This document shows positions 20,676 to 29,479 of a DNA stretch of 64,000 nt, piece by piece. This DNA comes from Candidatus Ferrigenium bremense (lineage in GTDB: Bacteria; Pseudomonadota; Gammaproteobacteria; Burkholderiales; Gallionellaceae): NCBI GenBank assembly GCA_019449635.1, contig JAGRPI010000007.1, forward strand, positions 1 through 64,000. Reading direction: 5' to 3'. The position numbers were made by a program, and so were the translations under genes. Within the stretch, counting starts at the first letter, position 1; each line of letters starts with the position of its first letter. The notes below the pieces were generated by a model. It saw only the letters and a program-made list of their open reading frames with translations. It was not told the DNA's origin and did not search any database.

Positions 20676-21710
20676 ATGCTTTTCAGAACCGCGAACCTAT
20701 CACAGCTCGGCGAATTTGACGAAATTATCGACGTGCGCACCCCGGCAGAATTTGCCGAGGACCATATCCCCGGCGCGGTCAACTGCCCGGTGCTGTCCGA
20801 CGAGGAGCGCATCGCCGTCGGCACGCTGTACAAGCAGGTGTCGCCGTTCGAGGCGCGCAAGCTCGGCGCGGCGCTGGTCGCGAAGAATATCGCACAGCAT
20901 CTGCAAACCCGCTTTCACGACCATCCCAAATCGTGGCGCCCGCTGATCTATTGCTGGCGCGGCGGGCAGCGCAGCGGCGCGATGTGCATCATCCTCGCGC
21001 AGATCGGCTGGGCGGCGCACAAACTGGAAGGCGGCTACAAGACTTATCGTCGCGACGTGCTGGACAGGCTGGCGACCCTGCCGCAGGCATTTTCGCTGCG
21101 CGTGATCTGCGGCCCGACCGGCTCGGGCAAGAGCCGCCTGCTCTCCGCCCTTGCAGACAACGGGCAGCAAATCCTCGATCTGGAAAAGCTGGCACAACAC
21201 CGCGGCTCGGTGCTCGGCAGGCTGCCAGAGCTGGCGCAGCCCTCGCAGAGATGGTTCGACAGCGCGCTGCTGCAAACCCTGCAGAAGCTCGACCCGGCGA
21301 GCCCCGTTTATGTCGAAGCGGAGAGCAACAAGATCGGCACCATCACCCTGCCCGATGCACTGGTTGACGCGATGCACGCCGGCGCATGCCTGCTGCTGGA
21401 AACACCGCTCAAAGTGCGCGTCGCCGGTCTGCTGGAAGACTACCACCATTACCTCACCGACCCGGAATCGCTGATTGAACATTTGCAGGCGCTGCACCGT
21501 TTCCACGGCGGCAAACGACTGGAGCATTGGACGGCGCTGATCCGTGCCGGCGACTTCGCCGCGCTGGTCGCGGAGCTGCTCACGCTGCACTACGACCCGA
21601 GCTACTTCCGTGCGACCTCCAGACACTATGCGAATCTCGATCAGGCACGGCGCATCCCGCTAACCAGTTTATCGGCGGATGCGCTGAAGGGAATCGCAGC
21701 CCTACTCTGA
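20676..21710 (+). CDS. mnmH: tRNA 2-selenouridine synthase
   Basis: 344 residues (also called SelU/YbbB). Replaces sulfur by selenium in 2-thiouridine at the tRNA wobble position, using selenophosphate from SelD. The N-terminal rhodanese domain has its Cys at 93 (LIYCWRGGQRSG). The C-terminal part has a P-loop GPTGSGKS (146-153). The ATG at 20676 is used in preference to a TTG four codons earlier. Pairing with selD defines the substrate supply. Confidence 0.93.
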   Translation: MLFRTANLSQLGEFDEIIDVRTPAEFAEDHIPGAVNCPVLSDEERIAVGTLYKQVSPFEARKLGAALVAKNIAQHLQTRFHDHPKSWRPLIYCWRGGQRSGAMCIILAQIGWAAHKLEGGYKTYRRDVLDRLATLPQAFSLRVICGPTGSGKSRLLSALADNGQQILDLEKLAQHRGSVLGRLPELAQPSQRWFDSALLQTLQKLDPASPVYVEAESNKIGTITLPDALVDAMHAGACLLLETPLKVRVAGLLEDYHHYLTDPESLIEHLQALHRFHGGKRLEHWTALIRAGDFAALVAELLTLHYDPSYFRATSRHYANLDQARRIPLTSLSADALKGIAALL

Positions 21711-21717
21711 AAACACT

Positions 21718-21830
21718 GTCATTCCGGCGCAGGCCGGAATCCAGCGTTTTTATCAAAGATGCCTTGCGTATTGTCGCCGCGTTGCGGCGAATCTTTTAAT
21801 TGACTGGATTCCGGCCAGCGCCGGAATGAC
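21718..21830. repeat. Inverted repeat, family F
   Basis: GTCATTCCGGCGCAGGCCGG at the left and CCGGCCAGCGCCGGAATGAC at the right; it follows the mnmH stop by 7 bp. Confidence 0.82.
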
Positions 21831-21875
21831 GGTGGACTAAAATGCTGCTCACTATCGAACGACAATGAGGCGACC

Positions 21876-22925
21876 ATGGAATACCGGCAACTGGGTGCAA
21901 GCGATCTGAAAGTGTCGGCACTGGCGCTCGGCACGATGACCTTCGGCGAACAGAACAGCGAGGCGGAGGCGCACGCGCAGCTCGACCTCGCGGTGGCGCG
22001 CGGCGTGAATTTCATCGACACCGCCGAGATGTACCCGGTTCCGCCGCGCGCCGCAACGGCGGGGCGCACCGAGAGCTACATCGGCACCTGGCTCAAGCGC
22101 CAGCGGCGCGACCAGCTGATCGTCGCCAGCAAGATCGCCGGGCCGGCGCGCGGCTACACCTGGATACGTGGAGGTCCGCGCATCGACCGCGCGCAGATCA
22201 ACGCCGCGTTGGACGGCAGCCTGCACCGCCTGCAGACCGACTATCTCGACCTCTACCAGATCCACTGGCCGGATCGCTACGTGCCGATGTTCGGCGCGAC
22301 CGGCTACGACGCGGCGCAGGAGCGCGACACTGTGCCGATCGCCGAGCAACTGCAGGCGCTGGGCGACCTGGTCAAGGCCGGCAAGGTGCGCCATATCGGC
22401 CTGTCCAACGAGACGCCGTGGGGCGTGATGGAGTTCCTGCGCTGCGCCGAAACGCTCGGCCTGCCGAAGATCATCTCGATCCAGAACGCCTGCCACCTGA
22501 TGAACCGCACCTTCGAGGCCGGTCTTGCGGAAGTCTGCCGCCACGCGAATGTCGGCCTGCTCGCCTACAGCCCGCTGGCGTTCGGCCACCTCACCGGCAA
22601 ATACCTTGCCAACCCGCAGGCGCCTGGAATCACTGCAAAGGGACGTGTCACCCTGTTTCCCGGATTCGGCCAGCGCTACCACAAACCCAACGTGCCCGCC
22701 GCAAGCAAGGAATATGTGCGCATCGCACATGAAGCCGGACTCAGCCCGGCGCAGATGGCCCTGGCCTTCGCGCGGACGCGCTGGTTCACCAGCAGCGTCC
22801 TGCTCGGCGCGACCAGCGTACGGCAGTTGCAGGAGAACCTGGACAGCGCGGAGATCACGCTAACGGCGGAAGTGCTGGAAAAGATCGAGGCGGTGCATAG
22901 GGTTTATCCGAATCCGGCACCGTGA
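21876..22925 (+). CDS. Aldo/keto reductase (Tas-like)
   Basis: 349 residues, a complete NADP(H)-dependent (alpha/beta)8 barrel. Landmarks are MEYRQLGASDLKVSALALGT, the catalytic D-Y pair in FIDTAEMYPVP, LYQIHWPDRY with the His, and the C-terminal NADP site SVLLGATSVRQLQENL. Length and the Tyr-containing region resemble E. coli Tas. The physiological substrate is unknown. Confidence 0.9.
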   Translation: MEYRQLGASDLKVSALALGTMTFGEQNSEAEAHAQLDLAVARGVNFIDTAEMYPVPPRAATAGRTESYIGTWLKRQRRDQLIVASKIAGPARGYTWIRGGPRIDRAQINAALDGSLHRLQTDYLDLYQIHWPDRYVPMFGATGYDAAQERDTVPIAEQLQALGDLVKAGKVRHIGLSNETPWGVMEFLRCAETLGLPKIISIQNACHLMNRTFEAGLAEVCRHANVGLLAYSPLAFGHLTGKYLANPQAPGITAKGRVTLFPGFGQRYHKPNVPAASKEYVRIAHEAGLSPAQMALAFARTRWFTSSVLLGATSVRQLQENLDSAEITLTAEVLEKIEAVHRVYPNPAP

Positions 22926-23028
22926 GCAATTCTTCACAATGCTGCAATTCAAAACGCACAGGCCGATTTGCCAAATTTTGATTCTGTATAATCAGCCGAT
23001 CAGAGTAAAAATGATTGGGTGAACAAAT

Positions 23029-23934
23029 ATGGCAATCCCAAATTTTCAAACACTGATGCTTCCGGTTCTAAGAGCTTCTGCCAATGGAGAGGTAAAAATT
23101 TCAGACGTAGTTACCCAGCTTGGCACAACGTTGGGGCTGACAGATCAAGAGTTGTCGGATTTACTTCCTTCTGGCAAGCAGGCGACTTTCGCCAATCGGG
23201 TGAATTGGGCAAAAAGTTACCTTGGGAAAGCCGGGTTGGTGACACTGACAAAACGAGGGCACTTTGAGATCAGCGATCGGGGCAGGTCTGTTTTAGCGTC
23301 GCCACCACCAATCATTAACATCAAGTTTCTGGAATCCTTTCCAGAGTTCAAAGCATTTCGAGAAGACAACGGACAAAATTCGGCCTCACAGCCACAAGGG
23401 GAAGCTAATCTCAAAGATTTAACGCCCGATGAAGTCATTCGTTCAGCGCACGCCGAGCTAGTTGATACACTCAGCTCAGAATTGCTTGGCAAAATTCTAA
23501 CATCACCCCCAGATTTTTTTGAGCGCCTAGTTGTTCAACTTCTCATCGCGATGGGTTATGGCGGTTCAGCAATTGAAGCAGGAAGGGCTTTGGGTAAAAG
23601 CGGGGATGGTGGGGTTGATGGTGTCATCGACCAAGATGCGCTTGGGCTTGATCGAATCTACGTGCAAGCCAAGCGCTATACAGAAAGCAAGGTTTCATCA
23701 GGAGAAATTCGGGACTTTTTCGGGTCGTTGGATCGCTTTAAAGCTAGCAAGGACATTTTTGTAACCACATCTTCTTTTTCACCCTCTGCTAAAGAAACTG
23801 CTGAAATGCTGAGCAAACGGATTGTGCTAATTGATGGGCATCAACTCACCAAGCTAATGATCAGATTTGATATTGGCTGTCGGATCGAGGAGACCATTCA
23901 CATCAAAAAAATGGATGAGGAATTCTTCGACTAA
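23029..23934 (+). CDS. Mrr-family restriction endonuclease (type IV-like)
   Basis: 301 residues. An N-terminal winged-helix Mrr_N domain (1-~95; IPNFQTLMLPVLRASANGEV) is followed by an Mrr_cat domain with FFERLVVQLLIAMGYGG, GDGGVDGVIDQDALGLDRIY and VQAKRY; the D and Q-x-K form the PD-(D/E)xK-type site. Such enzymes cut methylated DNA. Composition is more AT-rich than flanking genes and no methyltransferase is nearby, both fitting a mobile defence gene. ATG 23029 gives a natural start. Confidence 0.88.
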   Translation: MAIPNFQTLMLPVLRASANGEVKISDVVTQLGTTLGLTDQELSDLLPSGKQATFANRVNWAKSYLGKAGLVTLTKRGHFEISDRGRSVLASPPPIINIKFLESFPEFKAFREDNGQNSASQPQGEANLKDLTPDEVIRSAHAELVDTLSSELLGKILTSPPDFFERLVVQLLIAMGYGGSAIEAGRALGKSGDGGVDGVIDQDALGLDRIYVQAKRYTESKVSSGEIRDFFGSLDRFKASKDIFVTTSSFSPSAKETAEMLSKRIVLIDGHQLTKLMIRFDIGCRIEETIHIKKMDEEFFD

Positions 23935-23989
23935 CACCCATACCGCAAAAAACATAAGATTTCGCTACCCCCTGCCTCACTACACCATA

Positions 23990-24092
23990 CTCCGTTCGTG
24001 CTGAGGTATCGAAGCATGAATGGAGTGCGCACACCAAAGAGTTGACCATTCACCACTTCAACACTGTGGTTCGATACCTCACCGCGAACGGG
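23990..24092. repeat. Repeat, family G
   Basis: CCGTTCGTGCTGAGGTATCG at the left and GGTTCGATACCTCACCGCGA at the right; between the convergent Mrr and GIY-YIG genes. Confidence 0.75.
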
Positions 24093-24096
24093 TGGT

Positions 24097-24402
24097 TTAC
24101 TTCAATCTGTCCGGTAACGGGTTATTCGTCCCCCATGCGATTTGCTGCACGGTTTTCCAATCGCTGCGCATCATGGCTTCCTTCTTCTTACGGCTCCAGC
24201 CTTTGATCTGCTGCTCCGCAGATAAGGCTTCTTCGCGTGTGGCGCATTCCTGCGACCATAATAACTCTATCGGCAAGCGGGTTGAAGTATAGCCACCGCA
24301 CTCGCCGCCATGATGCTCGGCCATGCGTTTTTCGAGGTTGTCGGTGTGTCCGGTGTAATAGCTGTTGTCGGAGCAGCGGAGGATGTAAACGTAGAAGGCC
24401 AT
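24097..24402 (-). CDS. GIY-YIG nuclease domain protein (UPF0213/YhbQ-like)
   Basis: 101 residues. VYILRCSDNSYYTGHTDNLE holds the GIY-YIG core (here VYI...YTG), followed by the conserved Arg/His region EKRMAEHHGG and the catalytic-type Glu in EEALSAEQQIKGWSR. Stand-alone proteins of this type have poorly defined DNA repair or processing roles. Confidence 0.85.
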   Translation of the reverse strand: MAFYVYILRCSDNSYYTGHTDNLEKRMAEHHGGECGGYTSTRLPIELLWSQECATREEALSAEQQIKGWSRKKKEAMMRSDWKTVQQIAWGTNNPLPDRLK

Positions 24403-24442
24403 CACCTCACTCGCTTATAAAAAGTAACACTGTTTGGCGCAT

Positions 24443-24476
24443 CCCGTTCATGCTTCGATACCTCAGCACGAACGGG
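24443..24476. repeat. Repeat, family G (short copy)
   Basis: CCCGTTCATGCTTCGATACC then TCAGCACGAACGGG, a single hairpin unit between purT and the GIY-YIG gene; it can serve as a transcription stop for purT. Confidence 0.65.
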
Positions 24477-24514
24477 GGTAAAGATAGGAGGTTGCCACAA
24501 AAAATAAACCTATC

Positions 24515-25735
24515 CTATTTTCCTGCAATAGGCCGCACCTTCCCCGCCGCCAGCTTCGCGCGCGCCCTCGCCTCTTCGACATCCTTGCCGTTCGCCAGCG
24601 CCACGCCCATGCGGCGGTGGGCGAAGGACTCCGGTTTGCCGAACAGGCGCACGTCGCTTTGCGGCACGCGCAGCGCTTCTTCCACGCCGGCGAAGGCGAT
24701 GCCCTTTTCCTCCAGTTGGCCGTAGATCACAGCGGAGGCGCCCGGCGCCTTCAGGCTCACGTCCACCGGCAGGCCGAGGATGGCGCGCGCGTGCAACTCG
24801 AATTCGGTCTGTACCTGCGAACACATGGTCACCATGCCGGTATCGTGCGGGCGCGGGCTGACTTCGCTGAACCATACTTCGTCGCCCTTCACGAACAGTT
24901 CGACGCCGAAGATGCCGAGGCCGCCGAGGTCGTCGGTGACCTTCTTCGCGATGTCGCGCGCTCGCTGCAGCGCGCGCGGCGGCATGGCCTGCGGCTGCCA
25001 GCTCTCCACGTAGTCGCCGTGCACCTGCACATGCCCGATGGGTTCGCAGAAATGCGTCTCGACACGGCCGTCCGCACCCATTGCGCGCACGGTAAGCTGG
25101 GTGATCTCGTAATCGAAGGCGATCATGCCTTCGACGATGACGCGATCCTGGGTGACGCGCGAACCGGTGGCGGCGTAGTCCCATGCTGCCTCGGCCTCCT
25201 CCGCGCTGTCCACCTTCGACTGCCCCTTGCCGGAAGACGACATCAGCGGCTTGACGAAGCAGGGGTAGCCGATCTCCGTGATGGCGGCGCGCAGCTCCTC
25301 CAGGCTGTTGGCGAAGCGGTACGGCGAGACCGGCAGCCCGAGCGTCTCGGCGACCAGGCGGCGGATGCCCTCGCGGTTCATGGTGAGCCGCGCGGCGCGC
25401 GCGGTCGGGATGACGCGCACCAGCCCTTCGCGCTCGATCTCGACCAGCGTGTCGGTAGCGATCGCCTCGATCTCCGGCACGACAAGGTGCGGCTTCTCCT
25501 GCTCGATCAGCGCGCGCAGTTGCGCCCCGTCCATCATGTTGATGACGCGCGCATGGTGCGCCACCTGCTGTCCGGGGGAGTCGGCATAGCGGTCCACGGC
25601 GATGGTCTCCACGCCGAGGCGCTGCAGCGCGATGATGACTTCCTTGCCGAGTTCGCCGCTGCCGAGCAGCATCACGCGGATCGCGGAAGGGGTGAGCGGG
25701 GTGCCGATGACGAGTGGTTTGGTTGGGGTAGTCAT
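24515..25735 (-). CDS. purT: Formate-dependent phosphoribosylglycinamide formyltransferase
   Basis: 406 residues. ATP-grasp enzyme using formate and ATP to make formyl-GAR in purine synthesis (third step, folate-independent). Marks are [53 protein letters not shown] and [13 protein letters not shown]. Divergent from the aldolase gene. Confidence 0.95.
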   Translation of the reverse strand: MTTPTKPLVIGTPLTPSAIRVMLLGSGELGKEVIIALQRLGVETIAVDRYADSPGQQVAHHARVINMMDGAQLRALIEQEKPHLVVPEIEAIATDTLVEIEREGLVRVIPTARAARLTMNREGIRRLVAETLGLPVSPYRFANSLEELRAAITEIGYPCFVKPLMSSSGKGQSKVDSAEEAEAAWDYAATGSRVTQDRVIVEGMIAFDYEITQLTVRAMGADGRVETHFCEPIGHVQVHGDYVESWQPQAMPPRALQRARDIAKKVTDDLGGLGIFGVELFVKGDEVWFSEVSPRPHDTGMVTMCSQVQTEFELHARAILGLPVDVSLKAPGASAVIYGQLEEKGIAFAGVEEALRVPQSDVRLFGKPESFAHRRMGVALANGKDVEEARARAKLAAGKVRPIAGK

Positions 25736-25823
25736 GCTGTCCGGGTAGGTTTATCTGAGATGCGCAAAATTATACACATGGGAGTAATATAGCTTGGCCA
25801 ATCCAACCACAGGGAGCGAGATC

Positions 25824-26873
25824 ATGACGAACATCGTGCAATTGTTGGGTGATGAAGCAGAGCAGTTGCTGGGCTACTGCTGCACCGGCATCACTAAGGA
25901 ATCGCTGCACCTGCCGGGGCCGGATTATGTGGATCGCGTGGTGGCGATGAAGGACCGCAAGCCCGGCGTGCTGCGCAGCCTGCAGGCCCTGTATGGAACT
26001 GGGCGGCTGGCGAACACCGGCTACCTGTCGCTGCTGCCGGTGGATCAGGGCGTGGAGCATTCCGGCGGCGCATCGTTCGCGCCGAACCCGATCTATTTCG
26101 ACCCCGAGAACATCGTCAGGCTCGCCATCGAAGGCGGCTGCAACGGCGTGGCCTCGACGCTCGGCGTGCTGTCCTCGGTCGCGCGCCGCTACGCGCACAA
26201 GATCCCGTTCATCGTGAAGATCAACCACAACGAGCTGCTCACCTACCCCAACGAATTCGACCAGACGCTGTTCGCCAGCGTGGAGCAGGCGTTCGACATG
26301 GGCGCAGTGGCGGTTGGCGCGACGATATTTTACGGCTCGCCGGAATCGCGCCGCCAGATCCAGGAGATCTCCGAGGCCTTCGAGCGCGCGCACGAGCTCG
26401 GCATGGCGACCATCCTGTGGGCCTATTTGCGCAACCCGGCGTTCAAGACCGCCGACAAGGACTACCATGTCGCCGCCGACCTCACCGGACAGGCCAACCA
26501 TCTCGGCGTGACCATCAACGCCGACATCATCAAGCAGAAGATGGCCGAGAACAACGGCGGCTACAACGCGATCAAGTTCGGCAAGACCAGCCCCAAGGTG
26601 TACAGCGAACTCACCACCGACCACCCCATCGATCTCGTGCGCTACCAGGTGGCGAACTGCTACATGGGGCGCGCGGGCCTAATCAACTCCGGCGGCGAGT
26701 CGGGCAAGAACGATTTGCAACAGGCGGTGCGCACCGCGGTGATCAACAAGCGCGCCGGCGGCATGGGGCTTATCTCCGGGCGCAAGGCGTTCCAGAAGCC
26801 GATGCCGGACGGCATCGCGCTGCTCAATGCGATTCAGGATGTTTATGCATCGAAAGAAGTGACGATGGCTTGA
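25824..26873 (+). CDS. fbaB: Class I fructose-bisphosphate aldolase (DhnA/FbaB family)
   Basis: 349 residues from the ATG at 25824, which follows AGGGAGCGAG; an upstream TTG extension is rejected. This archaeal-type class I aldolase uses a Schiff-base Lys (in the [10 protein letters not shown] region) and cleaves fructose-1,6-bisphosphate. Diagnostic stretches are [43 protein letters not shown] and [10 protein letters not shown]. No class II fba is visible in the window. Confidence 0.9.
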   Translation: MTNIVQLLGDEAEQLLGYCCTGITKESLHLPGPDYVDRVVAMKDRKPGVLRSLQALYGTGRLANTGYLSLLPVDQGVEHSGGASFAPNPIYFDPENIVRLAIEGGCNGVASTLGVLSSVARRYAHKIPFIVKINHNELLTYPNEFDQTLFASVEQAFDMGAVAVGATIFYGSPESRRQIQEISEAFERAHELGMATILWAYLRNPAFKTADKDYHVAADLTGQANHLGVTINADIIKQKMAENNGGYNAIKFGKTSPKVYSELTTDHPIDLVRYQVANCYMGRAGLINSGGESGKNDLQQAVRTAVINKRAGGMGLISGRKAFQKPMPDGIALLNAIQDVYASKEVTMA

Positions 26874-26918
26874 GGGCATCCCCCAGTTTTGCGGAAGTAA
26901 CCCTGAGAAATGTAATTG

Positions 26919-27036
26919 AGCCACGGATTGACACGGACAAAAACGGTGATTGCATGGCTGGCAATCGTCGCGGTGCCACAGGAAAACCGAAGCAACCCCA
27001 TAGTCCATCCGTGACTATCCGTGTCAATCCGTGGCT
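26919..27036. repeat. Inverted repeat, family B
   Basis: AGCCACGGATTGACACGGAC and GTGTCAATCCGTGGCT arms around a ~75-bp unique centre, between the aldolase and DUF3014 genes. Confidence 0.82.
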
Positions 27037-27080
27037 AACTGAAGTCTTGGTATGACTCAACTTATTGCGGAGGCCTGTCC

Positions 27081-27887
27081 ATGAAAAAGAACGTCTCGAT
27101 TGCAGTCGTGGTTGCGGTAGTCGCCATCCTTGCCGGTCTCGCCGCTTATTTCCTCTGGCAGCCCGCCCCGCCTCCACCCGCGCCGGTGCAGGTGCAGGCC
27201 CCGCCACCCCCGCCTCCACCGCCCAAGCCTGAGGTGCACCAAGTGGTCGAGGCTCCGCCGGCACCACCCCCGCTGCCGGCGCTGGCCGACAGCGACAGCT
27301 TCATGCTCGACGCGCTGGCCGGGCTGGTCGGCAACAAGTCGCTGATGAAGTTCTTCCGCACCGATCGGGTCATCCGCAACATCGTCGCCACCATCGACAA
27401 CCTGCCGCGCCGGCGCGCGCCGATGAGCGTGATGCCGGTCGAACGTGCTCCGGGCCAATTCATTACGGCAGGCACGGAAAATGACCCGACCATCAGCCCG
27501 AAGAACGCATCGCGCTACACGCCTTACGTGAAGATCGCCCAGGCGATCGATGCCAGGAAACTGGTCGGGCTGTATGTCCGCCTCTACCCGCTGTTCCAGC
27601 AGGCCTACGAGGAACTGGGCTACCCGAAGAAATACTTCAATGACCGCCTCATCGTGGCCATCGACGACCTGCTGGCCGCGCCGGACATCAGGGAGTCGGT
27701 CAAGTTGGCTCGGCCCAATGTGTTTTACCTGTATGCCGACCCTGCACTTGAAGGGCGTTCCATCGGGCAGCGCATCCTGATGCGCATCGGCAGCAGGAAC
27801 GAGGCGATCATCAAGGGCAAGCTGCGCGAGATCAGGGAGGAGCTGAAACTCCATATGCGCGAGAAAAAGGTGGAGAGCGCCAAGTAG
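27081..27887 (+). CDS. DUF3014 family membrane-anchored protein
   Basis: 268 residues. An N-terminal membrane anchor (about 5-27, VSIAVVVAVVAILAGLAAYF) is followed by a proline-rich linker (29-66) and a conserved globular domain (~70-255) with FMLDALAGLVGNKSLMKFF, RRRAPMSVMPVERAPGQF and RYTPYVKIAQAIDARKLVGL. The match to DUF3014 is from memory of these motifs. It is probably anchored in the inner membrane facing the periplasm; the role is unknown. Confidence 0.82.
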   Translation: MKKNVSIAVVVAVVAILAGLAAYFLWQPAPPPPAPVQVQAPPPPPPPPKPEVHQVVEAPPAPPPLPALADSDSFMLDALAGLVGNKSLMKFFRTDRVIRNIVATIDNLPRRRAPMSVMPVERAPGQFITAGTENDPTISPKNASRYTPYVKIAQAIDARKLVGLYVRLYPLFQQAYEELGYPKKYFNDRLIVAIDDLLAAPDIRESVKLARPNVFYLYADPALEGRSIGQRILMRIGSRNEAIIKGKLREIREELKLHMREKKVESAK

Positions 27888-27900
27888 AGTAGCAATAGGA

Positions 27901-27993
27901 GGACAGACTACTGTTTCTAGGGAGCCAAGCAGAAACCGTGGTCTGTCCCCGATCCTTTTCTGGGGCATCAGACAGAAATCGTGGTCCGTCCCC
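27901..27993. repeat. Inverted/tandem repeat (GGACAGAC ... GTGGTCTGTCCCC)
   Basis: GGACAGACTACTGTTTCT pairs, with two mismatches, with AGAAACCGTGGTCTGTCC. A second near copy AGAAATCGTGGTCCGTCCCC follows in tandem. It marks the left edge of the AT-rich cassette-like island and has probably replaced the 5' end of the ORF at 27938. Confidence 0.7.
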
Positions 27994-28192
27994 TATTATT
28001 TGCGGCCTTGTTTTTGTGTGCGCCATCTTTATCTTGTTGGTGGTTGCAACAATATTTGGAAAGCCGCTTGGCGCAGAATTCCCCGCATGGAATTTGTTGT
28101 TGTTTGTACCTTTGTTTATTGTTGGCGTACTGATGATCAAGGCCAAGCCTTATTATCCAGCGGAGTACAAGGAGTGGTATGAAAGCAAGTGA
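27938..28192 (+). CDS. Small two-helix membrane protein, probably 5'-truncated (cassette ORF 1)
   Basis: The frame opens at a GTG within the repeat, so the first ~17 residues (MVCPRSFSGASDRNRGP) are repeat-encoded and the true start is uncertain. Two membrane helices are clear: IICGLVFVCAIFILLVVATI and WNLLLFVPLFIVGVLMIK, followed by a charged tail AKPYYPAEYKEWYESK. It is AT-rich and ends 6 bp before an attC-like GCCTAAC. Unknown function. Confidence 0.5.
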   Translation: MVCPRSFSGASDRNRGPSPIICGLVFVCAIFILLVVATIFGKPLGAEFPAWNLLLFVPLFIVGVLMIKAKPYYPAEYKEWYESK

Positions 28193-28198
28193 AGCAAT

Positions 28199-28412
28199 GC
28201 CTAACCCTGCCTCAAGTTCGCTCCCTTCGGTCTACAAGGGCTTCCCCAAATTCGCAAGCGCTTCTGAAGTTTCTATCTCATTCGGTGATAATGTTCATGG
28301 ACTTCCCCTTTCGTGGTGTTGATGAAATGGCCAGATTCCATCATGGCACTTGTTGCCGTCTGCGGCTTCCGCCGCAACCTCGGGACGGGGAAGTCCCTTT
28401 CATTCGTTAGGT
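28199..28412 (+). other. attC-like recombination site 1 (long, degenerate)
   Basis: Bounded by GCCTAAC (28199-28205) and GTTAGGT (28406-28412), inverse core sites of the RYYYAAC/GTTRRRY kind. The right half contains a 10-bp arm pair, GGACTTCCCC (28299-28308) with GGGGAAGTCC (28387-28396), just inside the right core. At 214 bp it is longer than usual, partly because of a 51-bp repeat near its left side. Confidence 0.45.
28232..28282. repeat. 51-bp direct repeat, copy 1
   Basis: CTACAAGGGCTTCCCCAAAT ... CTATCTCATT. Matches 29429-29479 at 50 of 51 positions. The two copies lie 1197 bp apart in the same orientation and bracket cassette ORFs 2 and 3. Confidence 0.9.
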
Positions 28413-28429
28413 CTCATTCAAAGATAACT

Positions 28430-28933
28430 ATGGCCGTTCAGCGAAAAACCAGTCCACGAATTCTATTGTTCTTTGCAATCGTTAGCATTGTAATGGCGTT
28501 TTTTTTTGGAACGCAGATTGATACCACGACTGGAATTCCAACCCGTGAAACTCTGCTCAGCACCGAAGGGAACGTAAATTGGATTCAGAAACAAAAGTAT
28601 GGCATTTACTTTGAACTATCTGGCTCATCAAGGCGATACGACTATCCATCAAAAGCGAGCGCAGTCGAAAAAGTTGAGAATGCACTTAGAAATGCACGAA
28701 GCTCTACGGTCAAGGTACTCTTTGTGTCCGAGACGCACGGACCCATCGGGACGGACGATAAATATCATGGCGTTTGGCAAATTCTGGTTGACGGCCAGCC
28801 AATCAGAACCTACGACGAAGTATCACATGACTGGCAAGCGAACAACAACATCGCCCCGTGGCTAGGTATTTTTTTCCTCGTCTGTAGTTGTGCTCTCCTA
28901 TGGGAATGGTGGAAACAGCACCGCCGTCTATGA
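28430..28933 (+). CDS. Unknown membrane protein with two terminal helices (cassette ORF 2)
   Basis: 167 residues from the ATG at 28430. An N-terminal helix (RILLFFAIVSIVMAFFFGTQ) and a C-terminal helix (PWLGIFFLVCSCALLWEWW) enclose a ~115-residue presumably extracytoplasmic domain with no recognised family. It is AT-rich and directly followed by a canonical attC-like site, as expected of an integron gene cassette. Confidence 0.65.
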   Translation: MAVQRKTSPRILLFFAIVSIVMAFFFGTQIDTTTGIPTRETLLSTEGNVNWIQKQKYGIYFELSGSSRRYDYPSKASAVEKVENALRNARSSTVKVLFVSETHGPIGTDDKYHGVWQILVDGQPIRTYDEVSHDWQANNNIAPWLGIFFLVCSCALLWEWWKQHRRL

Positions 28934-28939
28934 GACCTA

Positions 28940-29006
28940 ACCTAACGCTCCAGAGGGACGCTACGCCGGCAAGCCGGCTTCGCGCCCCTGAGCTTGCACG
29001 TTGGGC
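28940..29006 (+). other. attC-like recombination site 2 (canonical)
   Basis: 67 bp between ACCTAAC (28940-28946) and GTTGGGC (29000-29006). The inner arms GCTCCAGAGGGACGC and GCGCCCCTGAGC pair with single unpaired bases, closing on a GCCGGCAAGCCGGC hairpin. This is the folded bottom-strand architecture of integron attC sites. Confidence 0.7.
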
Positions 29007-29010
29007 AAAT

Positions 29011-29367
29011 ATGAAAACACTCTTCTTGTCGATATTTATCTTTTTTAACATTGTTGTTAGTGATGCAAAAGCCGGGGGTAGCTGTGCGACTGAGCAGTGT
29101 GAAAAAGCGGCGAAGATTCATGAACTGCCGGATGAAGTCGATGCATTTGTACAACTTCGAGATGGATGCGACCATTTTCGAGGTGAGCCGTGGCCCGAAG
29201 GAAATGACCCCGGCTCAAAGAGTCGGCGGGAATTTATTCTCCAAAATCTTAAAGAAACCTGTACTGGTACAGATCGGCAATTGAGGAAGTTGCGTAGTAA
29301 GTATCGCAACAATCAATTAATAAATGAATTTTTAAAAGGTTATGAAGATCGTATCGAGCAAAGGTAA
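29011..29367 (+). CDS. Small secreted or periplasmic protein (cassette ORF 3)
   Basis: 118 residues starting 4 bp after attC-like site 2. A signal peptide is evident (MKTLFLSIFIFFNIVVSDAK, cleavage probably after AKA). The mature part has four Cys (SCATEQC, DGCDHF, ETCTG), suggesting disulfides, and a charged helical C-terminus. No family recognised. Confidence 0.65.
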   Translation: MKTLFLSIFIFFNIVVSDAKAGGSCATEQCEKAAKIHELPDEVDAFVQLRDGCDHFRGEPWPEGNDPGSKSRREFILQNLKETCTGTDRQLRKLRSKYRNNQLINEFLKGYEDRIEQR

Positions 29368-29373
29368 TCAAAC

Positions 29374-29425
29374 GCCCAACCCGGCGTTCGAGCGGGACGC
29401 CGCAAAAGCGCGGCGCCCCTCAACT
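29374..29425 (+). other. attC-like recombination site 3, right core interrupted
   Basis: Starts GCCCAAC (29374-29380). GTTCGAGCGGGACGCCGC pairs with GCGGCGCCCCTCAAC with the extrahelical bases typical of attC. The expected GTTRRRY core is not adjacent; instead copy 2 of the 51-bp repeat follows. A GTTGGGC that exactly complements the left core occurs at 29559-29565, as if the site had been split by an insertion. Confidence 0.6.
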
Positions 29426-29428
29426 ATA

Positions 29429-29479
29429 CTACAAGGGCTTCCCCAAATTCGCAAGCGCTTCTGAATTTTCTATCTCATT
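29429..29479. repeat. 51-bp direct repeat, copy 2
   Basis: Matches 28232-28282 at 50 of 51 positions. It sits immediately right of the attC-like stem at 29374. The following 29480-29779 holds no supported gene, only the GTTGGGC at 29559 and the approach to the transposase remnant. Confidence 0.9.
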
